Notes: generated from the sequence alone by a model not told the origin. DNA of 64,000 nt from Marinobacter koreensis (GCF_023156285.1 NZ_JAKZAJ010000001.1:992001-1056000), one strand, 5' to 3'. Numbered from the stretch's first letter, positions 1-9,383 are shown. Program-made: numbers and translations.

Positions 1-450
1 GAGAATCTGGACCGTTATCCGGAAGCGGCAATTGCGACCCTGTGTGAACGACTCCATGACATGGACTCCGTATTCAATCCGAACGTGGTCAAAGTGGTAT
101 TTGACCAGCAGGGTATGGCGCACTATTTCAGCCGTGCGCCGATTCCCTGGGCCCGTGACCACTGGCCCGCAGGAATCCGGCCCGAAAGGGGCGACGTTTC
201 TCTCCCCGAGGGCATTGGCTATTTCCGTCACATCGGAATCTATGGCTATCGGGCAAGTGTGCTGAGAGACTTTGTGGCCTGGCCGGTGGCGCCTACAGAG
301 CGCGCCGAGTCGCTGGAACAGTTGCGGGCGCTCTACCATGGTGCCCAAATTCATGTCGATATTGCGTCCGTAATACCGCCGGCCGGTGTGGATACCGAGG
401 CCGATCTGGATCGGGTTCGCGCGTGGCTGGCTTCGACTCGGGAGGAATAG
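1..450 (+). CDS. kdsB: 3-deoxy-manno-octulosonate cytidylyltransferase (KdsB), 3' part
   Basis: The open frame runs in from the left edge, so the N-terminus with the nucleotide-binding loop is missing; 149 codons remain. The visible part carries FNPNVVKVV, YFSRAPIPW and GIYGYR, which are typical of the C-terminal half of KdsB. This cytoplasmic enzyme couples KDO to CMP for lipopolysaccharide core synthesis. The next gene starts on the base after this stop codon, and the order kdsB-phosphatase-murB is the one known from Pseudomonas, which supports the call. An internal ATG at 61 is not the real start because the frame is open and family-like upstream of it. Confidence 0.93.
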   Translation, partial: ENLDRYPEAAIATLCERLHDMDSVFNPNVVKVVFDQQGMAHYFSRAPIPWARDHWPAGIRPERGDVSLPEGIGYFRHIGIYGYRASVLRDFVAWPVAPTERAESLEQLRALYHGAQIHVDIASVIPPAGVDTEADLDRVRAWLASTREE

Positions 451-930
451 ATGAGTGAGCCGGTGAAGGTTCTGTTCGTGTGTCTGGGAAATATCTGTCG
501 GTCGCCAAGTGCGGAAGGTGTGTTCCGGCAGCTGGTTGGGCAGGCTGGCCTGGCAGACCGTATTCACATAGATTCGTGTGGCACGGGCAACTGGCACGTG
601 GGCAAGGCACCCGATGCGCGGGCGTTGGCCGCAGCCCGTCAACGGGGAATCGATATCAGTGACCTTCGGGCCCGCCAGATCACCGAACAGGATCTCGACC
701 GCTACGACTATGTAATGGTCATGGACCGGCAGAACCTGGCGGATGTAAAGGATCTCTGGCATCAGAACGGCGGGACCGAGCCGGCGCTGTTTCTGAGCTT
801 CGGGACCAGTTCCCACAAGGAAGTCCCCGATCCCTATTACGGGGGAGAGGAAGGATTCGAGCAGGTGCTGGACCTGATCCAGGACGCCGGAGAAGGGTTG
901 CTGAATGACATCCGGGAGCGGATCGGTTGA
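451..930 (+). CDS. Low-molecular-weight protein-tyrosine phosphatase
   Basis: This 159-residue protein opens with the LMW-PTP signature VCLGNICRSP (CX5R loop, residues 11-20), giving the nucleophilic cysteine and phosphate-binding arginine. The general-acid motif DPYYGG lies near residue 127. The length matches the family. Such enzymes dephosphorylate tyrosine phosphate on proteins, in some bacteria on exopolysaccharide kinases; no kinase gene is visible here, so the substrate is unknown. The start abuts the kdsB stop and the stop overlaps the murB start, so the three genes are very probably one transcript. Confidence 0.93.
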   Translation: MSEPVKVLFVCLGNICRSPSAEGVFRQLVGQAGLADRIHIDSCGTGNWHVGKAPDARALAAARQRGIDISDLRARQITEQDLDRYDYVMVMDRQNLADVKDLWHQNGGTEPALFLSFGTSSHKEVPDPYYGGEEGFEQVLDLIQDAGEGLLNDIRERIG

Positions 931-1979
931 ATCACCCGTTATCGATACGCGAGTTCGTCGATCTCAAGGCATTGAACACCCTCGGCGTTGAGGCAAACGC
1001 CCGTTATTTTCTGGATCTGGAACATGAAGAGCAGGTGCCACTTGCCCTGGATTGGGCAGCCGATCGCGATCTTGAGGTGCTGATCCTCGGTGGTGGCAGT
1101 AACCTGGTGTTCGCCGGTGAATTCCCGGGCCTGGTCATTCACATTGCCAACCTTGGCAGGCATTGGGAGCGGGTGGATGGCGATGAAGCGACGCTGGTGC
1201 TTGCGGCGGGCGAGAACTGGCATGAATCCGTGCTGTACGCCGCCAGTTCCGGTTATCGGGGGGTTGAAAACCTCGCCCTGATTCCGGGAACAGCCGGCGC
1301 AGCGCCGGTTCAGAACATCGGCGCCTACGGCGTCGAGTTGTGCGATACCCTGGAATCCGTCACCGCGTATGATCGCAAAGCCCGGCAGTGGTGTTGCCTG
1401 GATGCGGGGGAGTGCCGGTTTGCCTACCGGGACAGCCTGTTCAAACACGAGCCCGGGCGTTATCTGATCACCGCGATCCGACTGCGCCTGTCTCGTGGTC
1501 GTCCGCTCCAGCTGGGTTATCGGGATCTGGAGGAATACCTTGCCAACCTGCCGCAGAAGAACCTGGATCCCCTGGCGGTCGCAGAGGCGGTCATGGCGAT
1601 TCGGCGCCGGAAACTCCCGGATCCCCTTCAATTGCCGAACGCAGGCAGTTTTTTCAAGAATCCGGTGATCACCGATGCTGTGTATGAGGCTCTGAAGGAG
1701 ACCTATCCGGAGATGCCGGCCTATCCCCAGCCGAACGGTGTGAAAGTGGCAGCTGCATGGCTGATTGATCAATCTGGCTGGAAGGGTTACCGGAACCAGC
1801 GTGTGGGTGTCCACAATCGCCAGGCGCTGGTATTGATCAATCATTCCGGTGGCAGCGGTGCCGATATCCTGGCACTGGCGGCAAGGATTCGGGCCTCGGT
1901 GTGGGAAAGGTTCGGTATTGAGCTTGAAATGGAGCCCGGCGTGGTGGGTGGCGACGGGCTCCCTTCGGTCAGCGTTTGA
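927..1979 (+). CDS. murB: UDP-N-acetylenolpyruvoylglucosamine reductase (MurB)
   Basis: MurB reduces UDP-GlcNAc-enolpyruvate to UDP-MurNAc with NADPH and bound FAD in the cytoplasm, a committed step of peptidoglycan synthesis. The 350-residue protein has the FAD-binding LGGGSNLV stretch, the GYRGVENLALIPGTAGAAPV block with QNIGAYG, and NAGSFFKNP, whose serine acts as proton donor in the type I family. The start is TTG at 927, preceded by GGGAG eight bases upstream and overlapping the previous stop (TTGA); no ATG fits the family N-terminus. The stop codon directly abuts the convergent proS stop. Confidence 0.95.
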   Translation: MNHPLSIREFVDLKALNTLGVEANARYFLDLEHEEQVPLALDWAADRDLEVLILGGGSNLVFAGEFPGLVIHIANLGRHWERVDGDEATLVLAAGENWHESVLYAASSGYRGVENLALIPGTAGAAPVQNIGAYGVELCDTLESVTAYDRKARQWCCLDAGECRFAYRDSLFKHEPGRYLITAIRLRLSRGRPLQLGYRDLEEYLANLPQKNLDPLAVAEAVMAIRRRKLPDPLQLPNAGSFFKNPVITDAVYEALKETYPEMPAYPQPNGVKVAAAWLIDQSGWKGYRNQRVGVHNRQALVLINHSGGSGADILALAARIRASVWERFGIELEMEPGVVGGDGLPSVSV

Positions 1980-3713
1980 TCAGAGGCCCTTGCGCGGTGA
2001 CGCGTTGATCAGGAAGGGCAGGGCTTCGGCAAGCGGAACGTCCTGCTTGTCCTCGTCGCGGCGCCCCTTGTACTCCAGCGTTCCCGCCGCGAGCCCCCGA
2101 TCCGACACCACGAAACGGTGAGGGATGCCGATCAGTTCCATGTCCGCAAACTTAACGCCCGGGCGTTCGTTACGATCATCGATCAGCACATCGAAACCGG
2201 CCTGGCGAAGCTGTTCGTAAAGTTTTTCACCTGCCTCGGCCACAGTCGGCGACTTGTGTGCATTGAGGGTGACGATGGCCACTTCGAACGGTGCGATGGC
2301 ATCTGGCCAGATAATGCCCTTATCATCGTGGTTCTGCTCAATGGACGCGGCAACGATGCGTGACACACCCACACCATAGCAGCCCATCTCCATGACGACG
2401 CTCTTGCCATGTTCGTCGAGTACGGTGGCGTTCATGGCCTTGCTGTATTTATTGCCGAGCTTGAAGATGTGGCCGACCTCGATACCGCGGCGAATCTCAA
2501 GCGTGCCCTTGCCGTCCGGGCTCGGGTCTCCCTCGACCACGTTACGCAGGTCTTCAACGCGGCCCAGCGGCAAATCGCGTTCCCAGTTTACGCCGGTCAG
2601 GTGATAATCGTCCCGGTTTGCCCCGCATACAAAGTCGGCCAGATGGGCGGCACTGCGATCGACAATAACCGGAATCGGCAGGTTTACCGGGCCGATGGAG
2701 CCGGGCTCACAGCCGATCACGCGCTTGATTTCCTCGTCGGTGGCCATGGTGAGGGGTTCGGCAATGCCGGGCAGGTTTTCGGCCTTGATCTCGTTCAGGG
2801 TGTGGTCGCCACGCAGGATCAGCGCGACCAGACCGGCCTCACCGTTTTCGTCCTCTTCCGCTTTCACCAGCAGGGTTTTCACTGTCCGGGTCGCATCAAT
2901 ATTCAGGAAGGAGGCAATGGCTTCAATGGTCCGTTGGCCGGGAGTCGAGACTTCTTTCATCTCTTCGGCCGGAGCTGGGCGCTCGCCGGCCGGAGCGACC
3001 GCTTCTGCCTTCTCGATATTGGCGGCGTAATCGCTCTCGGTGCTGAATACAATGTCGTCCTCCCCGGAAGAGGCGAGCACGTGGAATTCGTGAGAGGCAC
3101 TGCCGCCGATGGCGCCGGAGTCCGCTTGTACTGGACGGTAGTCCAGGCCCAGCCGATCGAAGATGTTGCAGTAGGTCCGGTGCATTACCTGGTAGGTCTC
3201 GTTCAGTGATTCCGCGTCCAGGTGGAAGGAATAGGCGTCCTTCATGATGAACTCACGGGCGCGCATCACACCGAAGCGCGGACGGCGCTCATCGCGAAAC
3301 TTGGTCTGGATCTGATAGAAGTTCGAGGGAAGTTCCTTGTAACTCTTCAGTTCGTTACGAATCAGATCGGTGATGACCTCTTCGTGGGTGGGGCCAAAAC
3401 AGAACTCGCGACCGTGACGGTCGTTCATCCGAAGCAGTTCCCCGCCATACTGGGTCCAGCGCCCGGATTCCTGCCAGAGTTCGGCCGGCTGTACCGCGGG
3501 CATCAGAACCTCCTGAGCACCGCTCTTGTCCATTTCCTCTCGAACAATGCGCTCGACCTTCCGCAGGGTCCGCAAACCCATTGGTAGCCAGGTGTAGAGC
3601 CCCGCCGCCAGCTTGCGGATCATGCCGGCACGAAGCATCAGCTGGTGGCTGATGATCTCGGCGTCTGCAGGGGTCTCTTTCTGGGTAGCTATCAGGTAAC
3701 GGCTCGCTCGCAT
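1980..3713 (-). CDS. proS: Prolyl-tRNA synthetase
   Basis: ProS charges tRNA-Pro with proline. The chosen start [19 protein letters not shown] is the classic N-terminus of the bacterial-type enzyme and gives 577 residues, the usual length for the form with an inserted editing domain between class II motifs 2 and 3. The frame stays open 89 codons further upstream, but that extension has no family character and runs into the promoter region shared with the divergent TetR gene. Class II motifs are visible around [25 protein letters not shown]. The gene is convergent with murB with no intervening base and no visible terminator. Confidence 0.96.
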   Translation of the reverse strand: MRASRYLIATQKETPADAEIISHQLMLRAGMIRKLAAGLYTWLPMGLRTLRKVERIVREEMDKSGAQEVLMPAVQPAELWQESGRWTQYGGELLRMNDRHGREFCFGPTHEEVITDLIRNELKSYKELPSNFYQIQTKFRDERRPRFGVMRAREFIMKDAYSFHLDAESLNETYQVMHRTYCNIFDRLGLDYRPVQADSGAIGGSASHEFHVLASSGEDDIVFSTESDYAANIEKAEAVAPAGERPAPAEEMKEVSTPGQRTIEAIASFLNIDATRTVKTLLVKAEEDENGEAGLVALILRGDHTLNEIKAENLPGIAEPLTMATDEEIKRVIGCEPGSIGPVNLPIPVIVDRSAAHLADFVCGANRDDYHLTGVNWERDLPLGRVEDLRNVVEGDPSPDGKGTLEIRRGIEVGHIFKLGNKYSKAMNATVLDEHGKSVVMEMGCYGVGVSRIVAASIEQNHDDKGIIWPDAIAPFEVAIVTLNAHKSPTVAEAGEKLYEQLRQAGFDVLIDDRNERPGVKFADMELIGIPHRFVVSDRGLAAGTLEYKGRRDEDKQDVPLAEALPFLINASPRKGL

Positions 3714-3837
3714 TGTCTCTTCCGTTTGATGTGGATCAGGGGTTGTTAGACTAATGGACAGGCGGGTGACCGCCGCCCTTGTCCCGAATTGTCGTAAAGT
3801 GGTCATTATTGTACGGAGCAAGCCTGACAAGGTACAG

Positions 3838-4455
3838 ATGATGACCGATGAAACTGTCGATGTTGCCCCGCGCCGCCGGCCGGTGCAGGCACGGAGCCGC
3901 GAAAGAGTCGATACCATTCTTAAAAACGCAGCGGGGATCTTTGATGAGGTCGGCGTTGACGCGACCAGTATGTCCGCCATTGCCCGCAGGTCCGGAATGT
4001 CCCTGGCGTCGTTGTATCGTTACTTTCCCAACAAGGCCGCTGTGGTCCATGCCATCGCCGAACTGCATGTCGAGAAGATGGAGAAGGCGTTGCGGCAGCG
4101 CCTGCCCGAGCTGGCGCTGACCGACGCGGTGGATGTGCTGATCGATCAGTTCTATGAATTCTACAGGACCGAGCCGGCGTACTCGGCGATCTGGAGTGGT
4201 GTGGAAGCCATGCCGGAACTCCGCGATCTCGACCTGCGCGAGCTCTACAGCAACGCCGAAGAACTGGATGCCCGATTGCGTGAAGAGTGCCCCGGGATCC
4301 CACCGGGCCGGCGCTGGACCGCGAGCCTGTTGTTGCCGCGGTCGGCGGGCAACATCCTTCGGCTGGCGGTCACTCTCCCCGAGGAACAGGGGCGCCAGCT
4401 GGTCGAGGAACTCAAATGCATGGCCGGCGCCTATGTCCGCGAGCTGATCCGCTGA
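3838..4455 (+). CDS. TetR-family transcriptional regulator
   Basis: This protein of about 205 residues has an N-terminal helix-turn-helix of TetR type ([20 protein letters not shown], roughly residues 43-62) and a helical C-terminal domain that would bind a ligand; the ligand is not recognisable. The frame is open 28 codons further up, but the upstream residues are not TetR-like. ATG 3838 or the adjacent ATG 3841 is preferred, with a weak CGGAG further upstream. It is divergent from proS and convergent with the Lrp-type gene, one base apart. A role as local repressor is only a guess. Confidence 0.85.
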   Translation: MMTDETVDVAPRRRPVQARSRERVDTILKNAAGIFDEVGVDATSMSAIARRSGMSLASLYRYFPNKAAVVHAIAELHVEKMEKALRQRLPELALTDAVDVLIDQFYEFYRTEPAYSAIWSGVEAMPELRDLDLRELYSNAEELDARLREECPGIPPGRRWTASLLLPRSAGNILRLAVTLPEEQGRQLVEELKCMAGAYVRELIR

Positions 4456-4456
4456 C

Positions 4457-4954
4457 TCAGGACAGGTAGCCCAGCGGCAGGGCCGTGCTGTCGATAACGC
4501 GGCGCAGAACGAAGCTCGAATGCACACCGCTGACGCCCTGGATACGGGTGATGTGGTTCAACAGGAAGTGGTGGTAGTGATCCATGTCCGGCACCACGAC
4601 TTTCAGCATGTAGTCGGCGTCCTGCCCGGTAATCAGGTAGCATTCCTGCACTTCCGGGTAGCCCGCCACCTTTTCCTCAAACGCAGCAAACCGTTCCGGC
4701 GTGTGCCGGTCCATGCCGATCAGGATAATGGCCGTCAGGGAAAGCCCCAGCTTCTTGTGATCCAGGACCGTCGCCCGTCGGACAATGACGCCGGATTCTT
4801 CGAGGGCCCGGACCCGTCTCAGGCAGGGCGACGGCGACAGGCCGACTTTCTCGGCCAGTTCCTGATTGGTCAGCGATCCATCCTGCTGCAGCTCTTCGAG
4901 AATCCGGCGGTCGGTTCGGTCGATCTTTACAAGTTCTCTGGAGGCGGGAAGCAT
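4457..4954 (-). CDS. Lrp/AsnC-family transcriptional regulator
   Basis: This 165-residue protein has the Lrp/AsnC architecture: an N-terminal winged HTH beginning with KIDRTDRRILEELQQDGSLT and SPSPCLRRVRALEESGVI (residues 10-60), then a RAM/ligand-binding domain with the typical ITGQDADYMLKV segment. Family members bind amino acids and assemble as octamers. The gene diverges from leuA across about 146 bp that contain a 9-bp inverted repeat, so control of leucine synthesis and of its own gene is a reasonable inference. It is close to Lrp proper, but orthology cannot be settled here. Confidence 0.88.
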   Translation of the reverse strand: MLPASRELVKIDRTDRRILEELQQDGSLTNQELAEKVGLSPSPCLRRVRALEESGVIVRRATVLDHKKLGLSLTAIILIGMDRHTPERFAAFEEKVAGYPEVQECYLITGQDADYMLKVVVPDMDHYHHFLLNHITRIQGVSGVHSSFVLRRVIDSTALPLGYLS

Positions 4955-4982
4955 ATAATTGCCTTTATTGGTTGATCAGAGA

Positions 4983-5020
4983 TATTTAATGTCAAAAATA
5001 ACGCCAGATGCCATTAAATA
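4983..5020. promoter_or_regulatory. Inverted repeat in the Lrp-type gene/leuA intergenic region
   Basis: TATTTAATG at 4983-4991 and its exact reverse complement CATTAAATA at 5012-5020 are separated by 20 bp, so the arm centres lie about 29 bp apart, near three helical turns. The repeat sits in an AT-rich patch between two divergent genes, one of which encodes an Lrp-type regulator that could bind here. The sequence shows only the repeat; operator function is inferred. Confidence 0.45.
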
Positions 5021-5100
5021 GCAATCAAATATCCCGCCATCCGCGTTAGCATAGTCCCTGAATCGAGACATTTTGCCGTCACTTTCAAGGATTTCATTCC

Positions 5101-6795
5101 ATGGCCTTTGATCATCGCAAATACGTGGCATTCGAACCCATACGGAAAACCGACCGTCGTTGGCCGGACCGAGTCATCGAACGGGCGCCGGACTGGTGCG
5201 CGGTCGACCTTCGGGACGGTAACCAGGCACTGGTGAAGCCGATGTCGGTTGCTCAGAAACAGCGATTGTTCGATTTGCTGGTCAAGCTTGGCTTCAAGGA
5301 AATTGAAATCGGCTTTCCGGCGGCCAGTCAGCCCGACTTTGATTTCTGCCGGAAGTTGATTGAAGAGAACCGCATCCCGGATGACGTGCAGATCCAGGTT
5401 CTGACCCAGGCCCGGCCCGAGCTCATTGAGCGCACGTACGAAGCTCTACAGGGAGCGAAGCGCGCGATTGTTCATGTCTACAACTCCACGTCGACGGTGC
5501 AGCGCGAACAGGTCTTTGGCATGGATCGCGATGGCATTCGGGACATCGCCGTCAACGGAGCCCGCGTGGTTCGTGACATTGCCGCCCGGTATCCGGAGAC
5601 CGAGTGGACCTTCCAGTATTCGCCGGAGAGCTTTACCGGAACGGAGCTGGATTTCGCGGCGGAAGTGATCGACGCAGTGACAGAGGTATGGCGCCCGGAG
5701 CAGGGCCAGCCGGTGATCATCAATCTTCCGGCAACCGTTGAAATGGCAACCCCGAACGTCTTTGCCGATCAGATCGAGTGGATTTGCGACAACATCCAGC
5801 GGCGCGACCATATCCGAATCAGCGTGCATACCCACAATGACCGTGGCTGTGCGGTAGCGGCCGCTGAACTTGCGGTCATGGCGGGTGCCGATCGAGTCGA
5901 GGGAACGCTGATGGGCAATGGCGAACGGACCGGGAACATGGACCTGGTGACCATGGCCATGAATCTCTATTCCCAGGGCATCGACCCGACGCTGGATTTG
6001 TCGAGGATGGCGGAAATCACCGAAGTGGTTGAAGCCTGCACCGAAATCTCTACCCATCCACGCCATCCGTACGCCGGTGAGCTGGTTTTCACTGCCTTCT
6101 CCGGGAGTCACCAGGATGCGATCCGGAAGTGTCTGTCCCGTCGGCGGGAAGGGGACACCTGGAACGTTGCCTATCTGCCGATCGATCCGTTCGATGTCGG
6201 GCGCCGCTACGAAGAGGTGGTCCGGATCAACAGTCAGTCCGGCAAGGGCGGCGTGGCCTATGTGCTGGAGCGGGATTACAACATCAGCCTCCCGCGTTGG
6301 TTACAGATCGAGTTCAGCAAGGTTGTCCAGCGTGAGGCAGAAACCGACGGTGGTGAAATTGACTCCCATACCATCCACCGGTTGTTCGAAGAACGTTATC
6401 TGCGGATCCTGCCGGACTGGACCCTGCGTTCCTACGATCTGCATCGGGACGACAACGGCGTTCGGGCAGACGTAACCATTGGTGACCCCGCGGCGCCGGT
6501 TCGCCTGGACGGTCGGGGGCTGGGCGCCGTCGAAGCGGTATCGGCCGCTCTCGAAGCCCGGTTCGGCGTTGCCATTGCCGTTGAGGCCTATGACGAGTTT
6601 GCACTTGGCGAAGGAACCAACGCCAATGCTCTGGCCTGCATTCGGTTGACGGTGGACGGTCAACATTGCAGCGCAGCGGCGCTGGCGGAAGACACTACTT
6701 CGGCAACCCTGCAGGCGCTGTTTTCCGCGGTGGCCCAGGCCGTGGGGGACCGGCTTCCGGACGTGAGGCCGGAACTCGAGACAACGGATGCCTGA
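5101..6795 (+). CDS. leuA: 2-isopropylmalate synthase (LeuA, long form)
   Basis: LeuA condenses acetyl-CoA with 2-oxoisovalerate, the first committed step of leucine synthesis. The 564-residue protein is the long LeuA2 type. It has the TIM-barrel start DLRDGNQALVKPMS (about residue 38), the metal-binding HTHNDRG, a GNGERTGN motif, and a C-terminal regulatory domain (about 430-564) that normally binds leucine for feedback control. ATG 5101 fits the family start MAFDHRKYVAFEP. It is transcribed alone and followed by an intrinsic terminator; a divergent Lrp-type gene lies upstream. Confidence 0.96.
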   Translation: MAFDHRKYVAFEPIRKTDRRWPDRVIERAPDWCAVDLRDGNQALVKPMSVAQKQRLFDLLVKLGFKEIEIGFPAASQPDFDFCRKLIEENRIPDDVQIQVLTQARPELIERTYEALQGAKRAIVHVYNSTSTVQREQVFGMDRDGIRDIAVNGARVVRDIAARYPETEWTFQYSPESFTGTELDFAAEVIDAVTEVWRPEQGQPVIINLPATVEMATPNVFADQIEWICDNIQRRDHIRISVHTHNDRGCAVAAAELAVMAGADRVEGTLMGNGERTGNMDLVTMAMNLYSQGIDPTLDLSRMAEITEVVEACTEISTHPRHPYAGELVFTAFSGSHQDAIRKCLSRRREGDTWNVAYLPIDPFDVGRRYEEVVRINSQSGKGGVAYVLERDYNISLPRWLQIEFSKVVQREAETDGGEIDSHTIHRLFEERYLRILPDWTLRSYDLHRDDNGVRADVTIGDPAAPVRLDGRGLGAVEAVSAALEARFGVAIAVEAYDEFALGEGTNANALACIRLTVDGQHCSAAALAEDTTSATLQALFSAVAQAVGDRLPDVRPELETTDA

Positions 6796-6813
6796 TCAAT
6801 TGCACAGGCACAA

Positions 6814-6838
6814 AAAAGCCGGCAATGCGCCGGCTTTT
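6814..6838 (+). terminator. Intrinsic terminator after leuA
   Basis: AAAAGCCGGC (6814-6823) pairs perfectly with GCCGGCTTTT (6829-6838) around a 5-nt loop. The flanking A and T tracts make it usable in both directions, serving leuA and possibly the convergent cold-shock gene. Confidence 0.88.
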
Positions 6839-6885
6839 ACGTTTCCTCTGCCCGTGAGGGGCAAGGGACGGTCAACGAACCCGGT

Positions 6886-7095
6886 TTACACCGGAGTTAC
6901 GTTTTCCGCCTGGGGACCTTTCGGGCCCTGCGTCACGGTGAACTGCACCTGCTGACCTTCGGTCAGGGTACGGAACCCGGAAGCGTTGATTGCACTGTAG
7001 TGAACGAATACGTCACTGCCACCATCCTGAGCGATGAAGCCAAAGCCCTTGGACTCGTTGAACCACTTTACGTGGCCGGTTTTGGTATCGGACAT
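6886..7095 (-). CDS. Cold-shock-domain protein (CspA family)
   Basis: This 69-residue single-domain protein carries both RNA-binding motifs of the cold-shock fold, KGFGFI (RNP1-like) and DVFVHY (RNP2-like). Family members bind single-stranded RNA and act as RNA chaperones or antiterminators. A purine-rich Shine-Dalgarno sequence (AGGAAAG) precedes the ATG. A strong promoter about 170 bp upstream implies a long 5' leader, as in cold-inducible cspA genes. Whether this paralog is cold-induced cannot be told from the sequence. Confidence 0.95.
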   Translation of the reverse strand: MSDTKTGHVKWFNESKGFGFIAQDGGSDVFVHYSAINASGFRTLTEGQQVQFTVTQGPKGPQAENVTPV

Positions 7096-7256
7096 TGATC
7101 TTTCCTGTCTTTCAAAAATTTGCCCTCACGGGACCTTCATATTCCATGACGGAATCCTGCTGAGAAATCCAGAGAGTACTGAGGAAGGGGCAACGAAGAG
7201 CACTTCGGCAGGACGTTGTAACGCACATTCACCAAATACCGCTGTATTTTCACAGC
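7096..7256 (-). promoter_or_regulatory. Long 5' leader of the cold-shock gene
   Basis: The predicted transcription start near 7256 leaves about 160 untranslated bases before the cold-shock ATG. The predicted RNA begins with a small hairpin (GCTGT/ACAGC arms at 7252-7256 and 7241-7245). Long structured leaders are known from cspA-type genes, where they act as thermosensors. The region is otherwise gene-free; an internal 38-codon frame has no ribosome-binding site. Function is inferred from position and length. Confidence 0.45.
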
Positions 7257-7262
7257 ATTTTC

Positions 7263-7290
7263 AGTATAGACCGAGTTTGGAAGCCGTCAA
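7263..7290 (-). promoter_or_regulatory. Sigma-70-type promoter of the cold-shock gene
   Basis: On the minus strand TTGACG (7290-7285) and TATACT (7268-7263) are separated by 16 bp, five of six consensus bases in each box. It points at the cold-shock gene and lies downstream of the prpE terminator. Confidence 0.7.
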
Positions 7291-7361
7291 CGCTTTTTTT
7301 GAGTGCCTCAATTGGTTGAAAAGTCAGGCATTGTCAGGTTTTTCCGTAGTGCGGCAACGAC

Positions 7362-7393
7362 AAAAACGGAGCCTGCCGAAGCAGGCCCCGTTT
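7362..7393 (-). terminator. Intrinsic terminator after prpE
   Basis: Read on the minus strand, a GC-rich stem with one mismatch closes on a C(TTCG)G tetraloop (loop at 7377-7380) and ends in TTTTTG. The exceptionally stable tetraloop and T-run, 20 bases past the prpE stop, make this a convincing terminator. Confidence 0.88.
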
Positions 7394-7412
7394 CGGATCG
7401 ATGAGGCTGGTT

Positions 7413-9287
7413 TCAGCGGCGGAACTGTTCGCTGATTTCCTCAAGGATGGCGGGATCGTCGATCGTGCTGGGCACTGTGTACTCTTCGCCGTCCGCGATC
7501 TGCCGGATGACCCGGCGGAGAATCTTGCCAGACCGGGTCTTGGGCAGTCGCTCAACCACCATGGCACGCCGGAAGCAGGCAATGGCGCCGATCTTGTCCC
7601 GCACCATCTCCACCAGCTCCTCTTCGAGTTCGTCGTGATCGATGGTCGCGCCGTCCTTGATCAGCACCAGTCCTATTGGAGTCTGTCCCCGCATCTCGTC
7701 GTGGGCGCCGACCACGCAACACTCGGCAATGGCCGGGTGGGAGGCGACGACTTCTTCCATTTCGCCGGTGGACAGGCGGTGGCCTGCGACATTGATGACG
7801 TCGTCTGTCCGGCCCATCACAAAGACGTAGCCGTCGTCGTCGACATAACCACCGTCGCCGGAGCTGTAGTAGCCCGGAATCGGATCCAGGTAGGTCCGGC
7901 GAAAGCGGTCGTCGTCACCCCAGACGGTCTGCATGCAGCCCGGAGGCAAGGGTAGCTTGACGGCAATCTGGCCCTGGGATCCGGCGGGCACCTGGCTGCC
8001 GTTCATGTCCACGATCTGGACGTCGTAACCCGGCGAGGGCACGGTGGCCGAACCCGGCTTGGTTTCCATCATTTCGATGCCCACGGGATTGCAGCAGATG
8101 GCCCAGCCGGTCTCTGTCTGCCACCAGTGGTCGAGAATCGGCAGGCCGGTGTGTTCGCGGAGCCACTCATAGGTGGGCGGATCCAGACGTTCACCGGCCA
8201 GGAATATGCGCTTGAGGGATCGGACATCGTATTTTTCGAGCTGATCCGCTTCGGGATCTTCTTTGCGGACCGCCCGGAAGGCCGTTGGCGCGGTGAACAG
8301 AAGGTTGACGCCGTGATCCTGGACCACGCGCCAGAAGGCTCCGGCATCCGGTGTTTTTACCGGCTTGCCCTCGTAGAGAATGGTTGTGCAGCCGGCGAAC
8401 AGAGGGCCGTAGACAATATAGCTGTGGCCAACCACCCAGCCCACATCGGAGGCCGCCCAGTAGACATCACCCGGATTGGCGTCGTAGACCAGTTTCATGC
8501 TGTATGTCAGGGCAACGGCATGGCCGCCGTTATCCCGAACCACGCCTTTGGGTTTTCCGGTAGTGCCGGACGTGTAGAGGATATAGAGAGGGTCGGTAGC
8601 TTTCACCGGGACCGGATCGGCGGGCTCGGCGCTCGCCATGATCTCATTCCAGTCCAGGTCCCGCCCCGTCTGCATGTCAGCCCGAGCCTGGGGGCGCTGG
8701 AAAACGACGCAGGTGTCCGGCTTGTGGCTTGACTGCTCGATGGCCTTGTCGACCAGGGGTTTGTACTCAATGACGCGGGTCACCTCGATCCCGCAGGAGG
8801 CGGTAATCAGTGCTTTCGGTTGGGCGTCCTCTATGCGCACTGCCAGTTCGTGGGCGGCAAAGCCGCCAAAAACCACGGAGTGAATGGCTCCGATCCGGGC
8901 GCAGGCAAGCATCGCAATAGCCGCCTGGGGGATCATCGGCATATAGATGATGACCCGGTCGCCCTTGTCGATGCCGCGGGCCTTGAGGGCGCCGGCAAAG
9001 CGGGCAACTTCATCGGTCAGCTCGTTGTAGGTGTAAGAATGCTGGCTGTTGGTGACGGGGGAGTCGTAGATGAGCGCTTTCTGATCACCCCGGCCGGCCC
9101 GGATGTTGGCATCCAGTGCCACATCGCAGGTGTTGAGGATGCCATCCGGGAACCAGTCGCCGTGGCCGTTATCCTTTGCCTGCCAGATGGTTTCCGGCGC
9201 CTTGATCCAGTCAATCTGGCGGGCCTGCTCGCCCCAGAATTGGTCACGCTGGTCGATCGAACGCCGGAACTCGGAGTTGTAATCCAT
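7413..9287 (-). CDS. prpE: Propionyl-CoA synthetase (PrpE)
   Basis: PrpE activates propionate to propionyl-CoA through an acyl-adenylate, feeding the methylcitrate cycle encoded at the right end of the window. The 624-residue protein has the AMP-forming P-loop YTSGTTGKPKG (about residues 238-248), the WWQTETG motif and the C-terminal PKTRSGKILRR, whose lysine (about 588) is the catalytic, acetylation-controlled residue of this family. Length and N-terminus fit PrpE better than acetyl-CoA synthetase (about 650 residues). ATG 9287 is preferred because GAGG lies eight bases upstream; GTG 9296 is possible. Confidence 0.9.
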   Translation of the reverse strand: MDYNSEFRRSIDQRDQFWGEQARQIDWIKAPETIWQAKDNGHGDWFPDGILNTCDVALDANIRAGRGDQKALIYDSPVTNSQHSYTYNELTDEVARFAGALKARGIDKGDRVIIYMPMIPQAAIAMLACARIGAIHSVVFGGFAAHELAVRIEDAQPKALITASCGIEVTRVIEYKPLVDKAIEQSSHKPDTCVVFQRPQARADMQTGRDLDWNEIMASAEPADPVPVKATDPLYILYTSGTTGKPKGVVRDNGGHAVALTYSMKLVYDANPGDVYWAASDVGWVVGHSYIVYGPLFAGCTTILYEGKPVKTPDAGAFWRVVQDHGVNLLFTAPTAFRAVRKEDPEADQLEKYDVRSLKRIFLAGERLDPPTYEWLREHTGLPILDHWWQTETGWAICCNPVGIEMMETKPGSATVPSPGYDVQIVDMNGSQVPAGSQGQIAVKLPLPPGCMQTVWGDDDRFRRTYLDPIPGYYSSGDGGYVDDDGYVFVMGRTDDVINVAGHRLSTGEMEEVVASHPAIAECCVVGAHDEMRGQTPIGLVLIKDGATIDHDELEEELVEMVRDKIGAIACFRRAMVVERLPKTRSGKILRRVIRQIADGEEYTVPSTIDDPAILEEISEQFRR

Positions 9288-9383
9288 CGATGCCACCTCA
9301 CTGTGCCTGTTGTTATTTTGCTGTGTAATGCAAACACTTTAGGCCGTTTCAGCGTGTGGACTAGTAGACCATTGGCTTAGTTC

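Noticed and set aside
3714..3980. An 89-codon upstream extension of proS
   Set aside because: The family N-terminus starts at 3713, and the extension overlaps the promoter and start of the divergent TetR gene.
7118..7240. A 38-codon frame in the cold-shock leader as a leader peptide
   Set aside because: It has no ribosome-binding site and no stalling or regulatory codon pattern.
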